Shown in pieces: positions 28,640-37,941 of a stretch of 64,000 bases of DNA. Source of the DNA: Rhodospirillales bacterium (lineage in GTDB: Bacteria > Pseudomonadota > Alphaproteobacteria > Rhodospirillales > UBA2165); contig JADHRD010000001.1 in NCBI GenBank assembly GCA_016777585.1, positions 34,056 to 98,055 on the forward strand. Direction: 5' to 3'. The notes under the pieces are model-generated. The model was not told the DNA's origin. It saw nothing but the letters and a program-made list of their open reading frames with translations, and did not search any database. A program made the translations under genes and the position numbers. Numbering within the stretch: position 1 is the first letter of the stretch; each line of letters opens with the position of its first letter.

Positions 28640-29944
28640 ATGACTAAATCGTTTGCTATTGTAGGCTCGGGACCTTCAGGAATGTATGCGGCTGACGCTC
28701 TGCTAAAAAAGTTTCCATCATGCAGAATCTGTGTATTTGATAAAATACCAATGCCCTTTGGGCTTATTCGATATGGTGTAGCCCCTGATCATTTTAAAAC
28801 AAAAAATACGTCTCGTCAGTTTTTAAGAACACTAGAACTGGAACAGGTTCACTATTTAGGTAACGTAGAAGTGGGGCGTGATATATCTACGGACGAACTT
28901 AAAGAGAATTTTGATGCTGTTGTCTATGCAATTGGTGCATATAATGATCGTCAACTAGGTATCAAAGGGGAAAATCTTAGAGGAGTTTATGGCGCTTGTG
29001 CCTTTGTTGGTTGGTATAATGCCCACCCTGATTTCTGCGATCTTAATCCAATGTTAGATGGTGAAACCGTTGCAGTAATTGGAATCGGAAACGTCGCTTT
29101 AGACGTGTGCCGCGTTTTAACCAAAACAAGAACCGAAATGGAAGGGTCCGATATCTCCACTCCAGCATTGGATAGAATCCAGTCCATGCCAATAAGGGAA
29201 GTTCATATGTTTGGCCGTAGGGGACCAATTGAGGCTGGCTTCACACCAAAAGAATTAGGGGAAGTTCGTGACCTCGAGAGATGCGCAGCAATTGTTGATT
29301 CTAAACAGCTTCCACAAAAAATTGAGGGTAATTTTGATACCAGGGAGAAGGGTATTAAAGAAAAGAATTTAAAAATTCTTAATGAATTGGCTGAACAGAG
29401 TAAACCTCAAAAATCCATTAAAATGAATTTTCAATTTTATGCCTCTCCCACAGAGATACTTGGTAAGGAGCGGGTTGAAGGCATTCGTTTAGAGAGAACA
29501 AAAGTAATTGATGGAAAGGCTAGATCAACAGGGGAAGTGTTTGATGTGCCATGTTGTTCAGTAATAACAGCTATCGGTTATCAAGCAGACCCGCCTGAGG
29601 GCCTCAAATTAAATGGTGCAATATTAGAAAATACAAATGGTTGTATTAACGATAATGTCTATGTAGTGGGTTGGGCAAAACGTGGTTCAAGTGGAACAAT
29701 CCCCACTAATGGACCTGACTCTCGAGCGGTAATTGAATTATTATCTGAAACTCTTGAAAATGATAATAATAAAATTAAAGGTGGATATGACTCGATATCC
29801 AAACTGCTTGAGGCTCGTAACGTTCGAACTGTTTCGATAAACGACATGAAAAAAATACAAGCCGCTGAAATTGATAATGCGAGAAAGAACCATCCGTGGG
29901 AAAAATTTACAAAAATAGAGTCAATGTTAGAGGTTCTAAATTAA
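28640..29944 (+). CDS. ferredoxin/adrenodoxin-type NADP+ reductase (FprA family)
   Basis: FAD- and NADP-binding oxidoreductase of the adrenodoxin-reductase family, which feeds electrons to ferredoxins. The 434 residues start with the FAD Rossmann motif IVGSGPSGMYAADALL, then MPFGLIRYGVAPDHFKTKN, the NADP Rossmann motif VAVIGIGNVALDVCRVL, the HMFGRRGPIEAGFTPKELGE arginine loop and the C-terminal VVGWAKRGSSGTIPTNGPDS block. The ferredoxin and the final acceptor are not in this window. A modest AGGGAT ribosome binding site precedes the ATG. It lies 204 bp behind the thiolase and need not share its promoter. Confidence 0.88.
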   Translation: MTKSFAIVGSGPSGMYAADALLKKFPSCRICVFDKIPMPFGLIRYGVAPDHFKTKNTSRQFLRTLELEQVHYLGNVEVGRDISTDELKENFDAVVYAIGAYNDRQLGIKGENLRGVYGACAFVGWYNAHPDFCDLNPMLDGETVAVIGIGNVALDVCRVLTKTRTEMEGSDISTPALDRIQSMPIREVHMFGRRGPIEAGFTPKELGEVRDLERCAAIVDSKQLPQKIEGNFDTREKGIKEKNLKILNELAEQSKPQKSIKMNFQFYASPTEILGKERVEGIRLERTKVIDGKARSTGEVFDVPCCSVITAIGYQADPPEGLKLNGAILENTNGCINDNVYVVGWAKRGSSGTIPTNGPDSRAVIELLSETLENDNNKIKGGYDSISKLLEARNVRTVSINDMKKIQAAEIDNARKNHPWEKFTKIESMLEVLN

Positions 29945-30057
29945 ACAAAGGATGGGATTTCTTATTCTCTTTAAGCCATAGAGATCCAGCTTTAACAAAT
30001 TTATTTTAAATAAAAATTAAGCTGCCGGATACTTTTTAAAAATATACATGCAATTAC

Positions 30058-30942
30058 TTACAGTGACCTTCGCAAGATGAGAGTTACCCAATCTCCAATT
30101 ATAATTTCTTTGATAAAATAGAATCCTTGCCTTAAATGAGCATTCATAACCCAGTTTTTATCTTTAATAAGAAATCCAGATAGAATAATAATCCCACCGG
30201 GTCTAAGAACAATACCTAAGTCTCTTGAAAGTTTTACCAAAGGACGTGCTAAAATATTACTTGCAACAATATCATATTCGTAACTCTTTATTCTTCGATG
30301 ATTATACCCCTTTGAGGAAATGGCAAATATATTGGAACGAAGGCCATTTTTTTTTAAATTTTCATTACAAACTCTCGTTGAAATTGGATCTATATCAGAA
30401 GCAACGATTGGCATATTCCATAATTTTGCCATTACCATTGCAAGAATCCCTGAACCACTTCCCATGTCCAGACCTCTGCGTGGTTTATTCTTGGAGAAAA
30501 ACTTATCAATTTTATTGAGAGCTATAATACATCCTTTAGTAGTTTCATGCCGTCCTGAACCAAAAGCCTCTCCTGCTGGAATATTCAATCTTATAGAAGG
30601 CAAATAATGTTTCGTTGACCGATTTCCGCCTAGAATAACAAAACGTCCAACCTTTATTGGCGATAAATGTAAAACCTGGCTAACTGTTACATTCTCTATT
30701 TTCTTTGTTTCTAATTTAACCTTTGGAATTTTAATATTTGCAACTTTTGATACCAGCTTTATTACTTTTTTTATAGATAACTCATTACTGGGATTTGTAA
30801 TGAACGCAACTATTTCTGTTGTAGAGGTACTATCATTATTTTTCCACGAGACTGAATCTACAAAATCACTGATACTATCAGCAAAAGTGGGAGCCAAAGA
30901 CTTCGGTGTGGTGAAAGAAATTTGCTTTAAATTTAATGTCAT
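30058..30942 (-). CDS. prmA: ribosomal protein L11 methyltransferase
   Basis: SAM-dependent methylation of ribosomal protein L11. The catalytic domain is clear: RLNIPAGEAFGSGRHETTKG, the SAM motif GLDMGSGSGILAMVMAKL, and the post-motif VASNILARPLVKLSRDLG followed by GGIIILSGFL. The first 110 residues, which should recognise L11, are diverged. The length of 294 is normal. It starts 5 bp after the helicase gene ends and is probably co-transcribed with it. Confidence 0.88.
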   Translation of the reverse strand: MTLNLKQISFTTPKSLAPTFADSISDFVDSVSWKNNDSTSTTEIVAFITNPSNELSIKKVIKLVSKVANIKIPKVKLETKKIENVTVSQVLHLSPIKVGRFVILGGNRSTKHYLPSIRLNIPAGEAFGSGRHETTKGCIIALNKIDKFFSKNKPRRGLDMGSGSGILAMVMAKLWNMPIVASDIDPISTRVCNENLKKNGLRSNIFAISSKGYNHRRIKSYEYDIVASNILARPLVKLSRDLGIVLRPGGIIILSGFLIKDKNWVMNAHLRQGFYFIKEIIIGDWVTLILRRSL

Positions 30943-30947
30943 TAAAA

Positions 30948-33191
30948 TTAAGTGATGTCTACAAAACTATCCATAACTTTTTTTGTCCCAGCCTTCTCAA
31001 AATCAACCTCTAATTTATTACCGTCAACTGAAACTATTCTCCCATATCCAAATTTCTGATGGAAAATACGGACACCCACCACAAAACTATCATGGTCTGA
31101 ACTTTGCGTGATTGGTGAAAAATCTCCATCAATAATTACACCATCACTACTATAACCTCTTTTTTTGGGAGAATTTGCTTCAACACCGCCTAATCTCTCA
31201 AAATTAGATGAGCCTATTTCTCGCGACGTTTTGGTTGATAAATATAAACCTCGTTCTCCGAGAGCCTCTACATTCTTATTTGGTAATTCATCGATAAATC
31301 TAGATGGTAACGAATTCTGCCATTGATTATAAATTCTTCGATTTGCTGCGTAAAAAACAAAAGCCTCTTTTTTTGCTCTTGTTAGGCCAACATAGGCTAA
31401 CCTACGTTCCTCTTCCAAACCATTAAGTCCCTCTTGATCAAGACTGCGTTGATGAGGGAAAAGACCCTCTTCCCAACCTGGTAAGAAGACCATATCAAAC
31501 TCAAGGCCTTTGGCGGCATGTAAAGTCATTAAACTTAGTTTCTCTCCGCTTTTATTTTCTTCATTCTCCATTACTAAACTTACATGCTCAAGAAATCCTT
31601 GAAGATTATCGAAGTTTTCAATACTAGAAACGAGTTCCTTTAAGTTTTCTAGCCTTCCAGGTGCCTCAGGAGATTTATCCGTCATCCACATTTCGGTATA
31701 ACCTGATTCATCGAGTATTATTTCAGCTAACTCAGTATGTAATAAAGTCTCTTTACATAACCGCCACCGCTCGAGAGATTTCAATAGATTACCTAGAGCA
31801 TTACGCGCACGTGGTTTAATTTCGTCAGTTTCAATTATTAATTTAGATGCATCATAAAGTGACAAATCTCTTGCTCTAGCTAATTGATGTAAAGCCTGCA
31901 CAGTTGCCTGACCTAGCCCTCGCTTCGGCACATTTACAATGCGTTCGAATGCCAGATCATCATCAGTACTATTTACAATTCTCAGATATGCAATCGCATC
32001 CCGGGCCTCCTGACGCTCATAAAAACGTGGGCCACCAATAACGCGGTATGGTATACCTGTTAAAATTAGACGTTCTTCAAACTCCCTCATTTGAAAACCT
32101 GCTCGAACCAATATTGCAATTTCTTCGAGTATATTTCCTTTAGCCTGTTTTTCCTCAATAATTTCACAAATAGTTCGAGCCTCTTCAGCACCATCCCAAA
32201 CTGCATTAATTCTAACTGGTTCGCCATCGTCCAGACCAGTCCATAAAGTTTTTCCAAGTCTTCCTTCATTATGTGAGATTAGAACTGAGGCCGCGGATAA
32301 TATGTGTTGTGTCGACCTATAATTCTGTTCCAATTTAATCACACGAGCATTTGGAAAATCAGTCTCAAATTTCAATATATTTCCAACTTCAGCGCCACGC
32401 CAGGAATAGATTGATTGATCATCATCTCCCACACAACAAATATTGCTATGTTCTCTGGCTAATAACCTTAGCCAGAGATATTGTGCAATATTGGTGTCTT
32501 GATACTCATCAACTAACAAATATTGGAATTTCTTTTGATACTCGTATAAAACATCTCCATTCTGCACAAATAGGCTAAGGCAATGAAGTATTAAGTCACC
32601 GAAGTCCACAGCATTTAATGTGATCAAACGACTTTGATAATTTGAATAAAGCTCAATTATTTTACCGTCCGCATAATCAGCGCCTTGGGTATTTTCAACT
32701 TTATCGGGAGTTAACCCTTGATCTTTCCACCTCTGAATTACTCCCAGTAATATTCGTGGGGGCCACTTCTTTTCATCAATCTTTTCCAAGGCCGTTAATT
32801 GTTTAAGTAAACGCAACTGATCGTCACTATCTAAGATCGTAAAGTTATTTTTTAAGCCAACTAATTCTGCATGCCGGCGCAATATTCGTGCGCAGATTGC
32901 GTGAAACGTTCCTAACCACCAACCTTCAACAGCACGTCCCGTAATTTTTGCTACACGATTTTGCATTTCACGTGCAGCCTTGTTAGTAAACGTCACAGCC
33001 ATGATTTCCCAAGGACGGGCATTTCCCTGAACCAATATATGTGCTAATCTTGTAGTAAGTACTCTTGTTTTACCAGTTCCAGCACCAGCTAGCACCAAAA
33101 CAGGACCTTCAATCGCTTTGACAGCTTGAGACTGCTCGAGGTTTAGACCTCGTAAATACGGTAATTTCCCATCGTCTGATATTTCTGGCAT
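30948..33191 (-). CDS. UvrD/PcrA-type ATP-dependent DNA helicase
   Basis: Superfamily 1A 3'-5' helicase of repair and replication restart. Motifs in order: Q motif LNLEQSQAVKAIEGPVLVLA, Walker A AGAGTGKTRVLTTRL, AVTFTNKAAREM (Ia), LLVDEYQDTN (II), CVGDDDQSIYSWRGA (III), LEQNYRST (IV), MTLHAAKGLEFDMVFLPG (V) and EERRLAYVGLTRAKK (VI). The last 70 residues include VGVRIFHQKFGYGRIVSVDG, the Tudor-like end typical of PcrA/UvrD. I start at the ATG at 33191; a TTG twelve codons upstream (33227) is an alternative. UvrD and PcrA cannot be separated by eye. Confidence 0.93.
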   Translation of the reverse strand: MPEISDDGKLPYLRGLNLEQSQAVKAIEGPVLVLAGAGTGKTRVLTTRLAHILVQGNARPWEIMAVTFTNKAAREMQNRVAKITGRAVEGWWLGTFHAICARILRRHAELVGLKNNFTILDSDDQLRLLKQLTALEKIDEKKWPPRILLGVIQRWKDQGLTPDKVENTQGADYADGKIIELYSNYQSRLITLNAVDFGDLILHCLSLFVQNGDVLYEYQKKFQYLLVDEYQDTNIAQYLWLRLLAREHSNICCVGDDDQSIYSWRGAEVGNILKFETDFPNARVIKLEQNYRSTQHILSAASVLISHNEGRLGKTLWTGLDDGEPVRINAVWDGAEEARTICEIIEEKQAKGNILEEIAILVRAGFQMREFEERLILTGIPYRVIGGPRFYERQEARDAIAYLRIVNSTDDDLAFERIVNVPKRGLGQATVQALHQLARARDLSLYDASKLIIETDEIKPRARNALGNLLKSLERWRLCKETLLHTELAEIILDESGYTEMWMTDKSPEAPGRLENLKELVSSIENFDNLQGFLEHVSLVMENEENKSGEKLSLMTLHAAKGLEFDMVFLPGWEEGLFPHQRSLDQEGLNGLEEERRLAYVGLTRAKKEAFVFYAANRRIYNQWQNSLPSRFIDELPNKNVEALGERGLYLSTKTSREIGSSNFERLGGVEANSPKKRGYSSDGVIIDGDFSPITQSSDHDSFVVGVRIFHQKFGYGRIVSVDGNKLEVDFEKAGTKKVMDSFVDIT

Positions 33192-33284
33192 TTTTACATG
33201 ATCTGGCAATGCTATATCTTTCTTCAAAGTTAAATTGGTTTTACCTTAATCTCGAATACTAATTTATACCTAAGTCCAATAATT

Positions 33285-35078
33285 TTATGGAGTGCCTTCG
33301 TGTTCTTCATGACGAGCTCGAACAAGCGCCTGATTATAAGCTGCCATCATATCGGTCTCATTTAAAACCCCGATAAATTTCATTGTTTCATGGTTATTAA
33401 CAACTGCTATAAAATGTTCACCACTGTCTTGCATTACTTTCATTGCATTTTCGAGATCATCATCTTGATCTAAAATTGGCGGATTAATGCGCGCTATATC
33501 GCCGGCATTTATCAGATTATCTACATTATGATCAAAGGCAATATCACTTAAATCCGCAAGTATAATTGTACCAAACAGTTCCCCATCTTCGAGTATTACA
33601 AATAATTCTCCCATCTCAGAAAACTGTAGTTTGTTGCGCAATTCCTCTAAACTTGCGCTTATGCTAACTGTCTCTGCATCAGTATTTGTGATACTCTTTA
33701 CTTTGATACTACGAAGTAAAGTTGTCTCAAATCCACTTTTTAAATCTAGCCCTGCACGCTCAAGCTGCCAATTAAAAAACGATTTTCCTAAAAATTGTTG
33801 CGCAATTATACTTGAAATAACGACCCCGACCATAACTGCAATAGTAAGCGGATAATCATCAGTTAATTCAAAGACAATTAATGTCGTTGAAATTGGAGCA
33901 CCTAATACAGCAGCAGCTACAGCTCCCATTCCAACAATCGTATATGCGCCCGGTCCAGAAGATAAATCTGGAAAAATACTCGTTACGACAATTCCATACG
34001 CACCACCAAGCATTGCTCCCACCATAAGCGATGGCGTAAAAACGCCCCCACCAAACCCACTTCCAATACATATTGAAGTAGATAATATTTTCATAAACAA
34101 AAGAAAAATAAGTAAATACAAGGGTAATTGAGCGTTGAGAGCCATATCAGTCGCTTCATAACCAACACCAAGTACGTGTGGAAACGCCAGCGCAATCAAT
34201 CCTAATAAAAAACCCCCTATACCTGGTCGTATCCAATGAGGGCCAGGTAACTTTTTTATAAGGTCTTCAGAAGCCATTGTTGTTCGCATAAAAATTATGG
34301 CGACAAGACCTCCGGCAATTCCTAAACCCACTACAGCAGGAAACTCCCACAGTGAAGCTAATGACTGCTGTGTGATCTCAAAAGCTGGCGCATCACCAAA
34401 ATAAATTCTTGAAACAATTGTACCTACCACGCTTGAAATAACGATAGGAGCAAAGGCGCTCATTGCAAAATGACCCACTATTACCTCGTGAGCAAATAGC
34501 GCACCAGCAATGGGAGCGTTAAAAGATGCAGCAACGGCCGCCGCAGAGCCACAACCAAGCAAGGCACGCGACAAGGACCGCGTAAGATGAAGTTTTTCAG
34601 AAAACCAAGCCCCTATGGTCGCCCCTAAATGAATAGCTGGCCCCTCCCGTCCTACGGACCCTCCAACACCAATAGAGAAAATACTGGCGATAGATGCACC
34701 AATACCGACACGAAAATTCATTCGTCCACCTTGGAAGACACTTGCCTCAATGACCTTGGAAACGCCACATGGTTTTCTTCCGGGTATTAAATAATAAACA
34801 AATAATCCCACCATCAGGCCTCCCAAAGTTGGGACTAATAATATTCTCCACCAGGGTAATACCAATAAAGAGTTAATTAATTTATCAGATGAGCCCCCAA
34901 GAAAGATGCCTTGAACAAAATCAATGCCCTCTCTGATAAAAATGACACCAATACCTGCAATTGCTCCCACTAACACAGCTAATATCGACAAGATTAGTTG
35001 GTCATTTCGTATTACAAGACGTAGTCTCATTAGTACTCTATTAAGTCTAAGCCGGCGACTATACATATCTTCTAACAT
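33285..35078 (-). CDS. CLC-family chloride channel or antiporter with CBS domains
   Basis: Membrane protein with ten or more helices followed by a cytoplasmic CBS pair. The gating-glutamate loop is VGGSVGREGPAIHLGA, and the third anion-site motif is GFGGGVFTPSLMVGA. The first selectivity loop reads KPCGVSKVIEA where E. coli ClcA has GSGIP, so the usual serine and proline are replaced; selectivity may differ. The C-terminal half (about 455-580) carries two CBS motifs, for example LFVILEDGELFGTIILADL and IAVVNNHETMKFIGVLNETD. The upstream TTG at 35084 is an alternative start to the ATG used here. Whether it is a channel or a proton antiporter cannot be decided by eye. Confidence 0.9.
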   Translation of the reverse strand: MLEDMYSRRLRLNRVLMRLRLVIRNDQLILSILAVLVGAIAGIGVIFIREGIDFVQGIFLGGSSDKLINSLLVLPWWRILLVPTLGGLMVGLFVYYLIPGRKPCGVSKVIEASVFQGGRMNFRVGIGASIASIFSIGVGGSVGREGPAIHLGATIGAWFSEKLHLTRSLSRALLGCGSAAAVAASFNAPIAGALFAHEVIVGHFAMSAFAPIVISSVVGTIVSRIYFGDAPAFEITQQSLASLWEFPAVVGLGIAGGLVAIIFMRTTMASEDLIKKLPGPHWIRPGIGGFLLGLIALAFPHVLGVGYEATDMALNAQLPLYLLIFLLFMKILSTSICIGSGFGGGVFTPSLMVGAMLGGAYGIVVTSIFPDLSSGPGAYTIVGMGAVAAAVLGAPISTTLIVFELTDDYPLTIAVMVGVVISSIIAQQFLGKSFFNWQLERAGLDLKSGFETTLLRSIKVKSITNTDAETVSISASLEELRNKLQFSEMGELFVILEDGELFGTIILADLSDIAFDHNVDNLINAGDIARINPPILDQDDDLENAMKVMQDSGEHFIAVVNNHETMKFIGVLNETDMMAAYNQALVRARHEEHEGTP

Positions 35079-35165
35079 TTCCAAAATCTAAGTTATTCAA
35101 GATTACATTTATGTTTTACTTTGTACTAACCGATTAAAAAATACGTAAAGCATCTAGAAGAAATT

Positions 35166-36020
35166 TTAGTTAAAAACGATGGTTTTGTTACCGTTAAGTA
35201 AGACTCTGTCTTCTAATACAGCTCTTAATCCTCGTGAAAGCACTAAACTTTCAACATCACGCCCCACCGCCACAAGTTCTTCAGGTGTTTGGGTGTGATT
35301 TACCCGTTCAACAGCTTGATCAATAATAGGTCCCTCATCTAGATCTTCAGTAACAAAATGTGCCGTCGCTCCTATTATTTTTACCCCCCTATCATGTGCT
35401 TGATGATAGGGTTTCGCTCCTTTAAAACCAGGTAAAAAAGAATGATGAATGTTAATTACCCGAGGAAAAAGTTGATTGATAAGGTCAGGCGACAAGATCT
35501 GCATGTATCGTGCAAGGACAACAAGCTCAGTTTTTGTTTCTTCAATAATTTCAAGAAGCTGCGTTTCTTTTTCTATTTTTGTTTCTTTAGTAATGGGTAA
35601 GTGATAAAAGGGAAGATCATGCCAGTCTGCTAGAGGTTTTAGATTTTCGTGGTTTGATACAATAGCCGTAATTTCCATGGGCATTGACCCTGTTCTATAC
35701 TTATACAAAATATCGTTCAAGCAGTGTTCGCCCTTTGATACCATTAATATCACCCGTTTTTTATCCAACAGGTTGCGCATTTTCCAAGTCATATCAAAAC
35801 GCTTTGCAACTCTAGAAAAAGCAGACTCCACATCCAATTCAGAAAGCCCTTCGCGATCGACTCGAAATACCATACGACCAAAAAATTTACCGGTTTCACT
35901 GTCTGCAAAATGGGCCGTTTTCATAATAAAACAATCTAATTCGGCTAAACAGCCAGTAGTTGCAGCAACAATGCCTGCCTTATCAACACAACTCATCGTT
36001 AAAACGTATTCTGATGTCAA
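35166..36020 (-). CDS. purU: formyltetrahydrofolate deformylase
   Basis: Hydrolyses 10-formyl-THF to formate and THF, balancing one-carbon units. An N-terminal ACT-like domain (about 3-85, starting YVLTMSCVDKAGIVAATTG) is followed by the formyltransferase-fold catalytic domain with ILSPDLINQLFPRVINIHHS, FLPGFKGAKPYHQAHDRGVK and the conserved GATAHFVTEDLDEGPIIDQ. The only start that gives the full ACT domain is a TTG at 36020, with a GAGG ribosome binding site just upstream. At 284 residues the length matches PurU. Confidence 0.94.
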   Translation of the reverse strand: MTSEYVLTMSCVDKAGIVAATTGCLAELDCFIMKTAHFADSETGKFFGRMVFRVDREGLSELDVESAFSRVAKRFDMTWKMRNLLDKKRVILMVSKGEHCLNDILYKYRTGSMPMEITAIVSNHENLKPLADWHDLPFYHLPITKETKIEKETQLLEIIEETKTELVVLARYMQILSPDLINQLFPRVINIHHSFLPGFKGAKPYHQAHDRGVKIIGATAHFVTEDLDEGPIIDQAVERVNHTQTPEELVAVGRDVESLVLSRGLRAVLEDRVLLNGNKTIVFN

Positions 36021-36480
36021 TTTAACCTCACTTAACTCTTAAAATTATCATATTATTTATATTTTTATACCTTTTATTAAACCTAAAAGACTATTGACTG
36101 ATTGAAAGGCATAATGGCTGAACTTTCGATTAGGTCAATAGATGGTTCAAATTTGATTCAACCAAAGTTCAATAAAGTAATTTTTTTTATTGATCCTTTT
36201 TATTTAAAAATTACAACTTAATATTCGTTAGATAAACAAATCTTGTTGCACAAATACAACAATTAATAAAAACTATAAAAGTTTTATGATTTGCAATCAT
36301 TATATTAAAAGGAATGCTGTTTATTCTTAAATCGTTGAAGTATATTATTTAAAATTTAGTAACATAATATTAATCCATTATAAGGAAAATGTTACAATAT
36401 CGTGAAAATTAAAACTATCATGCTGGTCGCGTGTCAAATAAAGTTAATTAAAGAACCAGTAAAATAGTATAAAGGTAAAT
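36021..36480. other. 460-bp AT-rich gap between purU and mlaA
   Basis: No credible reading frame was found in this divergent gap. It must hold the promoters of purU (minus) and mlaA (plus), but no pair of boxes stands out above the AT-rich background. The one clear structure is the long hairpin at 36091-36141. The stretch from 36142 to 36470 is very AT-rich with many A/T runs. Confidence 0.6.
36091..36141. other. long imperfect stem-loop
   Basis: The outer arms CTATTGAC (36091-36098) and GTCAATAG (36134-36141) are perfect inverted repeats. After a 2/3-base internal loop, the inner arms ATTGAAAG and CTTTCGAT also pair, with one G-U in the plus-strand RNA. The closing loop is 14 bases. Read on the minus strand the stem is followed by TCTTTT, a weak terminator-like run. 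It could be the end of an unrecognised small RNA on the minus strand or a structured element in one of the divergent leaders. Confidence 0.4.
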
Positions 36481-37311
36481 GTGGTGAGCGGAAAATTTTA
36501 TACCATATGTAGAATGGCATTATTAGGATATGCTATATTTGCGATTACTGCTTGTTCTTCGATTCCAGAGAATGATCCCGAGGCAGCGGCAGAATATCGA
36601 AAAATTAATGATCCTGTCGAAAAAGCAAACAGATACATATTCAAATTTAATCAAGGTGTGGACACTGTCGTATTAAAACCAATTACCGGGATATACAGAA
36701 TATTTCCAAAAATTATTAGAAACAGTGTCCATAACTTTTTTCATAACCTAAAAACACCGGTAATCCTAGCGAATGATATTCTTCAAGGAGAACCAGTTAG
36801 AGCTGGTAATACACTTACGCGGTTTGTGATCAATACTACCATTGGGATTGGCGGCGTTAGAGATCAAGCATCAAGCTGGGGTATAGCCCCACATTCAGAA
36901 GACTTTGGCCAAACCCTCGCGGTTTGGGGTTTTGGCGAGGGACCTTACTTAATGCTGCCAATTTTAGGGCCGTCTAACCCTAGGGATGCTATCGGAAAAG
37001 TGGTGGACTATTTTGTTGATCCAATCACATGGTGGGCTCGAAATAACGATGAGGATTGGATCCCAATAACTCGGACTGTAATGAATACGATAAATACGCG
37101 AGATCGCCTATGGGACGTTATTGAAGATCTAGAAAAATCATCAATAGACTATTATGCAGCCGTTCGAAGCCTCTATCGACAACAACGTAATAGGGAAATC
37201 GAAAATGGGCAAAGGCGGAAAGAGAAGAAAAATTCAGACCTATCAGGCTACTTTGATCTAGTAAAAATGGATGATCTTTTTGTAAAGAGCGATGTTGAGC
37301 TGGTAAAATGA
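36481..37311 (+). CDS. mlaA: MlaA/VacJ outer-membrane phospholipid-transport lipoprotein
   Basis: Outer-membrane lipoprotein that removes mislocalised phospholipids and passes them to MlaC. A lipoprotein signal peptide ends in AITAC (lipobox cysteine about residue 25). The VacJ domain follows with DPVEKANRYIFKFNQGVDT, FHNLKTPVILANDILQG, RFVINTTIGIGGVRD, GIAPHSEDFGQTLAVWGFG and GPYLMLPILGPSNPRDA. The start is GTG (36481, with a second GTG at 36484), seven or so bases after an AAAGG. It overlaps mlaC by 4 bp. The inner-membrane MlaFED complex is not in the window. Confidence 0.93.
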   Translation: MVSGKFYTICRMALLGYAIFAITACSSIPENDPEAAAEYRKINDPVEKANRYIFKFNQGVDTVVLKPITGIYRIFPKIIRNSVHNFFHNLKTPVILANDILQGEPVRAGNTLTRFVINTTIGIGGVRDQASSWGIAPHSEDFGQTLAVWGFGEGPYLMLPILGPSNPRDAIGKVVDYFVDPITWWARNNDEDWIPITRTVMNTINTRDRLWDVIEDLEKSSIDYYAAVRSLYRQQRNREIENGQRRKEKKNSDLSGYFDLVKMDDLFVKSDVELVK

Positions 37312-37937
37312 AATACCAAAAATTCGGATTTTATTCTGTCTTTGCTGGATTTTATCTATTTTTTTGTGCCCACGTAAGCATGGCACATGCCAATAATATA
37401 AGTGCCGGTGCCGAAATTTTTATTGAAACATTAGCAACAGCAACGCAGAATACATTCTTAAATAAGAATCTCGCCCCATCTGTTCATAAAGAAGAATTCC
37501 GCAAAATTATGGTTGATAACTTTGATTTAAAAGGAGTTGGGAAGTGGGTGATAGGGCGATACTGGCGAAAGTCTTCTGCGAACGAGCGTATTAAATACTT
37601 ACAAGTATTTGAAAATTTCATTGTAGAAAATTATGCCAAACGCTTCAAGGATTATACTAAAGCTGAATTTAAGATTAATGAAACTATAATACGCAATAAT
37701 TCAATATTTGTAAGTTCTGAAATTAATGCATCAGAATCTGAGCCGGTTAGGATCGTATGGCGGGTAAACTACAAAGATGGTGCCTATAAAATAATTGATT
37801 TCCTTATAGAAGGAGTTAGTTGGGCTAGAACACAACGCTCAGAATTTGCATCTGTAATCCGAAATAACGGCGGGAAATTGAGTGCATTGATATCAGCTCT
37901 TAACAAAAAAATTACTTACTTACAAAATCAAAAATAA
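37308..37937 (+). CDS. mlaC: MlaC/Ttg2D periplasmic phospholipid carrier
   Basis: Soluble lipid shuttle of the Mla pathway. A signal peptide (cleavage near AHANNISAG) precedes a 180-residue MlaC domain with NFDLKGVGKWVIGRYWRKSS, the RIKYLQVFENFIVENYAKRF helix and the ending YKIIDFLIEGVSWARTQRSE, which matches the family's DVxIEGVSL-type block. ATGA overlap with mlaA argues for one operon. It ends 4 bp from the convergent ettA gene. Confidence 0.92.
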   Translation: MKYQKFGFYSVFAGFYLFFCAHVSMAHANNISAGAEIFIETLATATQNTFLNKNLAPSVHKEEFRKIMVDNFDLKGVGKWVIGRYWRKSSANERIKYLQVFENFIVENYAKRFKDYTKAEFKINETIIRNNSIFVSSEINASESEPVRIVWRVNYKDGAYKIIDFLIEGVSWARTQRSEFASVIRNNGGKLSALISALNKKITYLQNQK

Positions 37938-37941
37938 GAAA

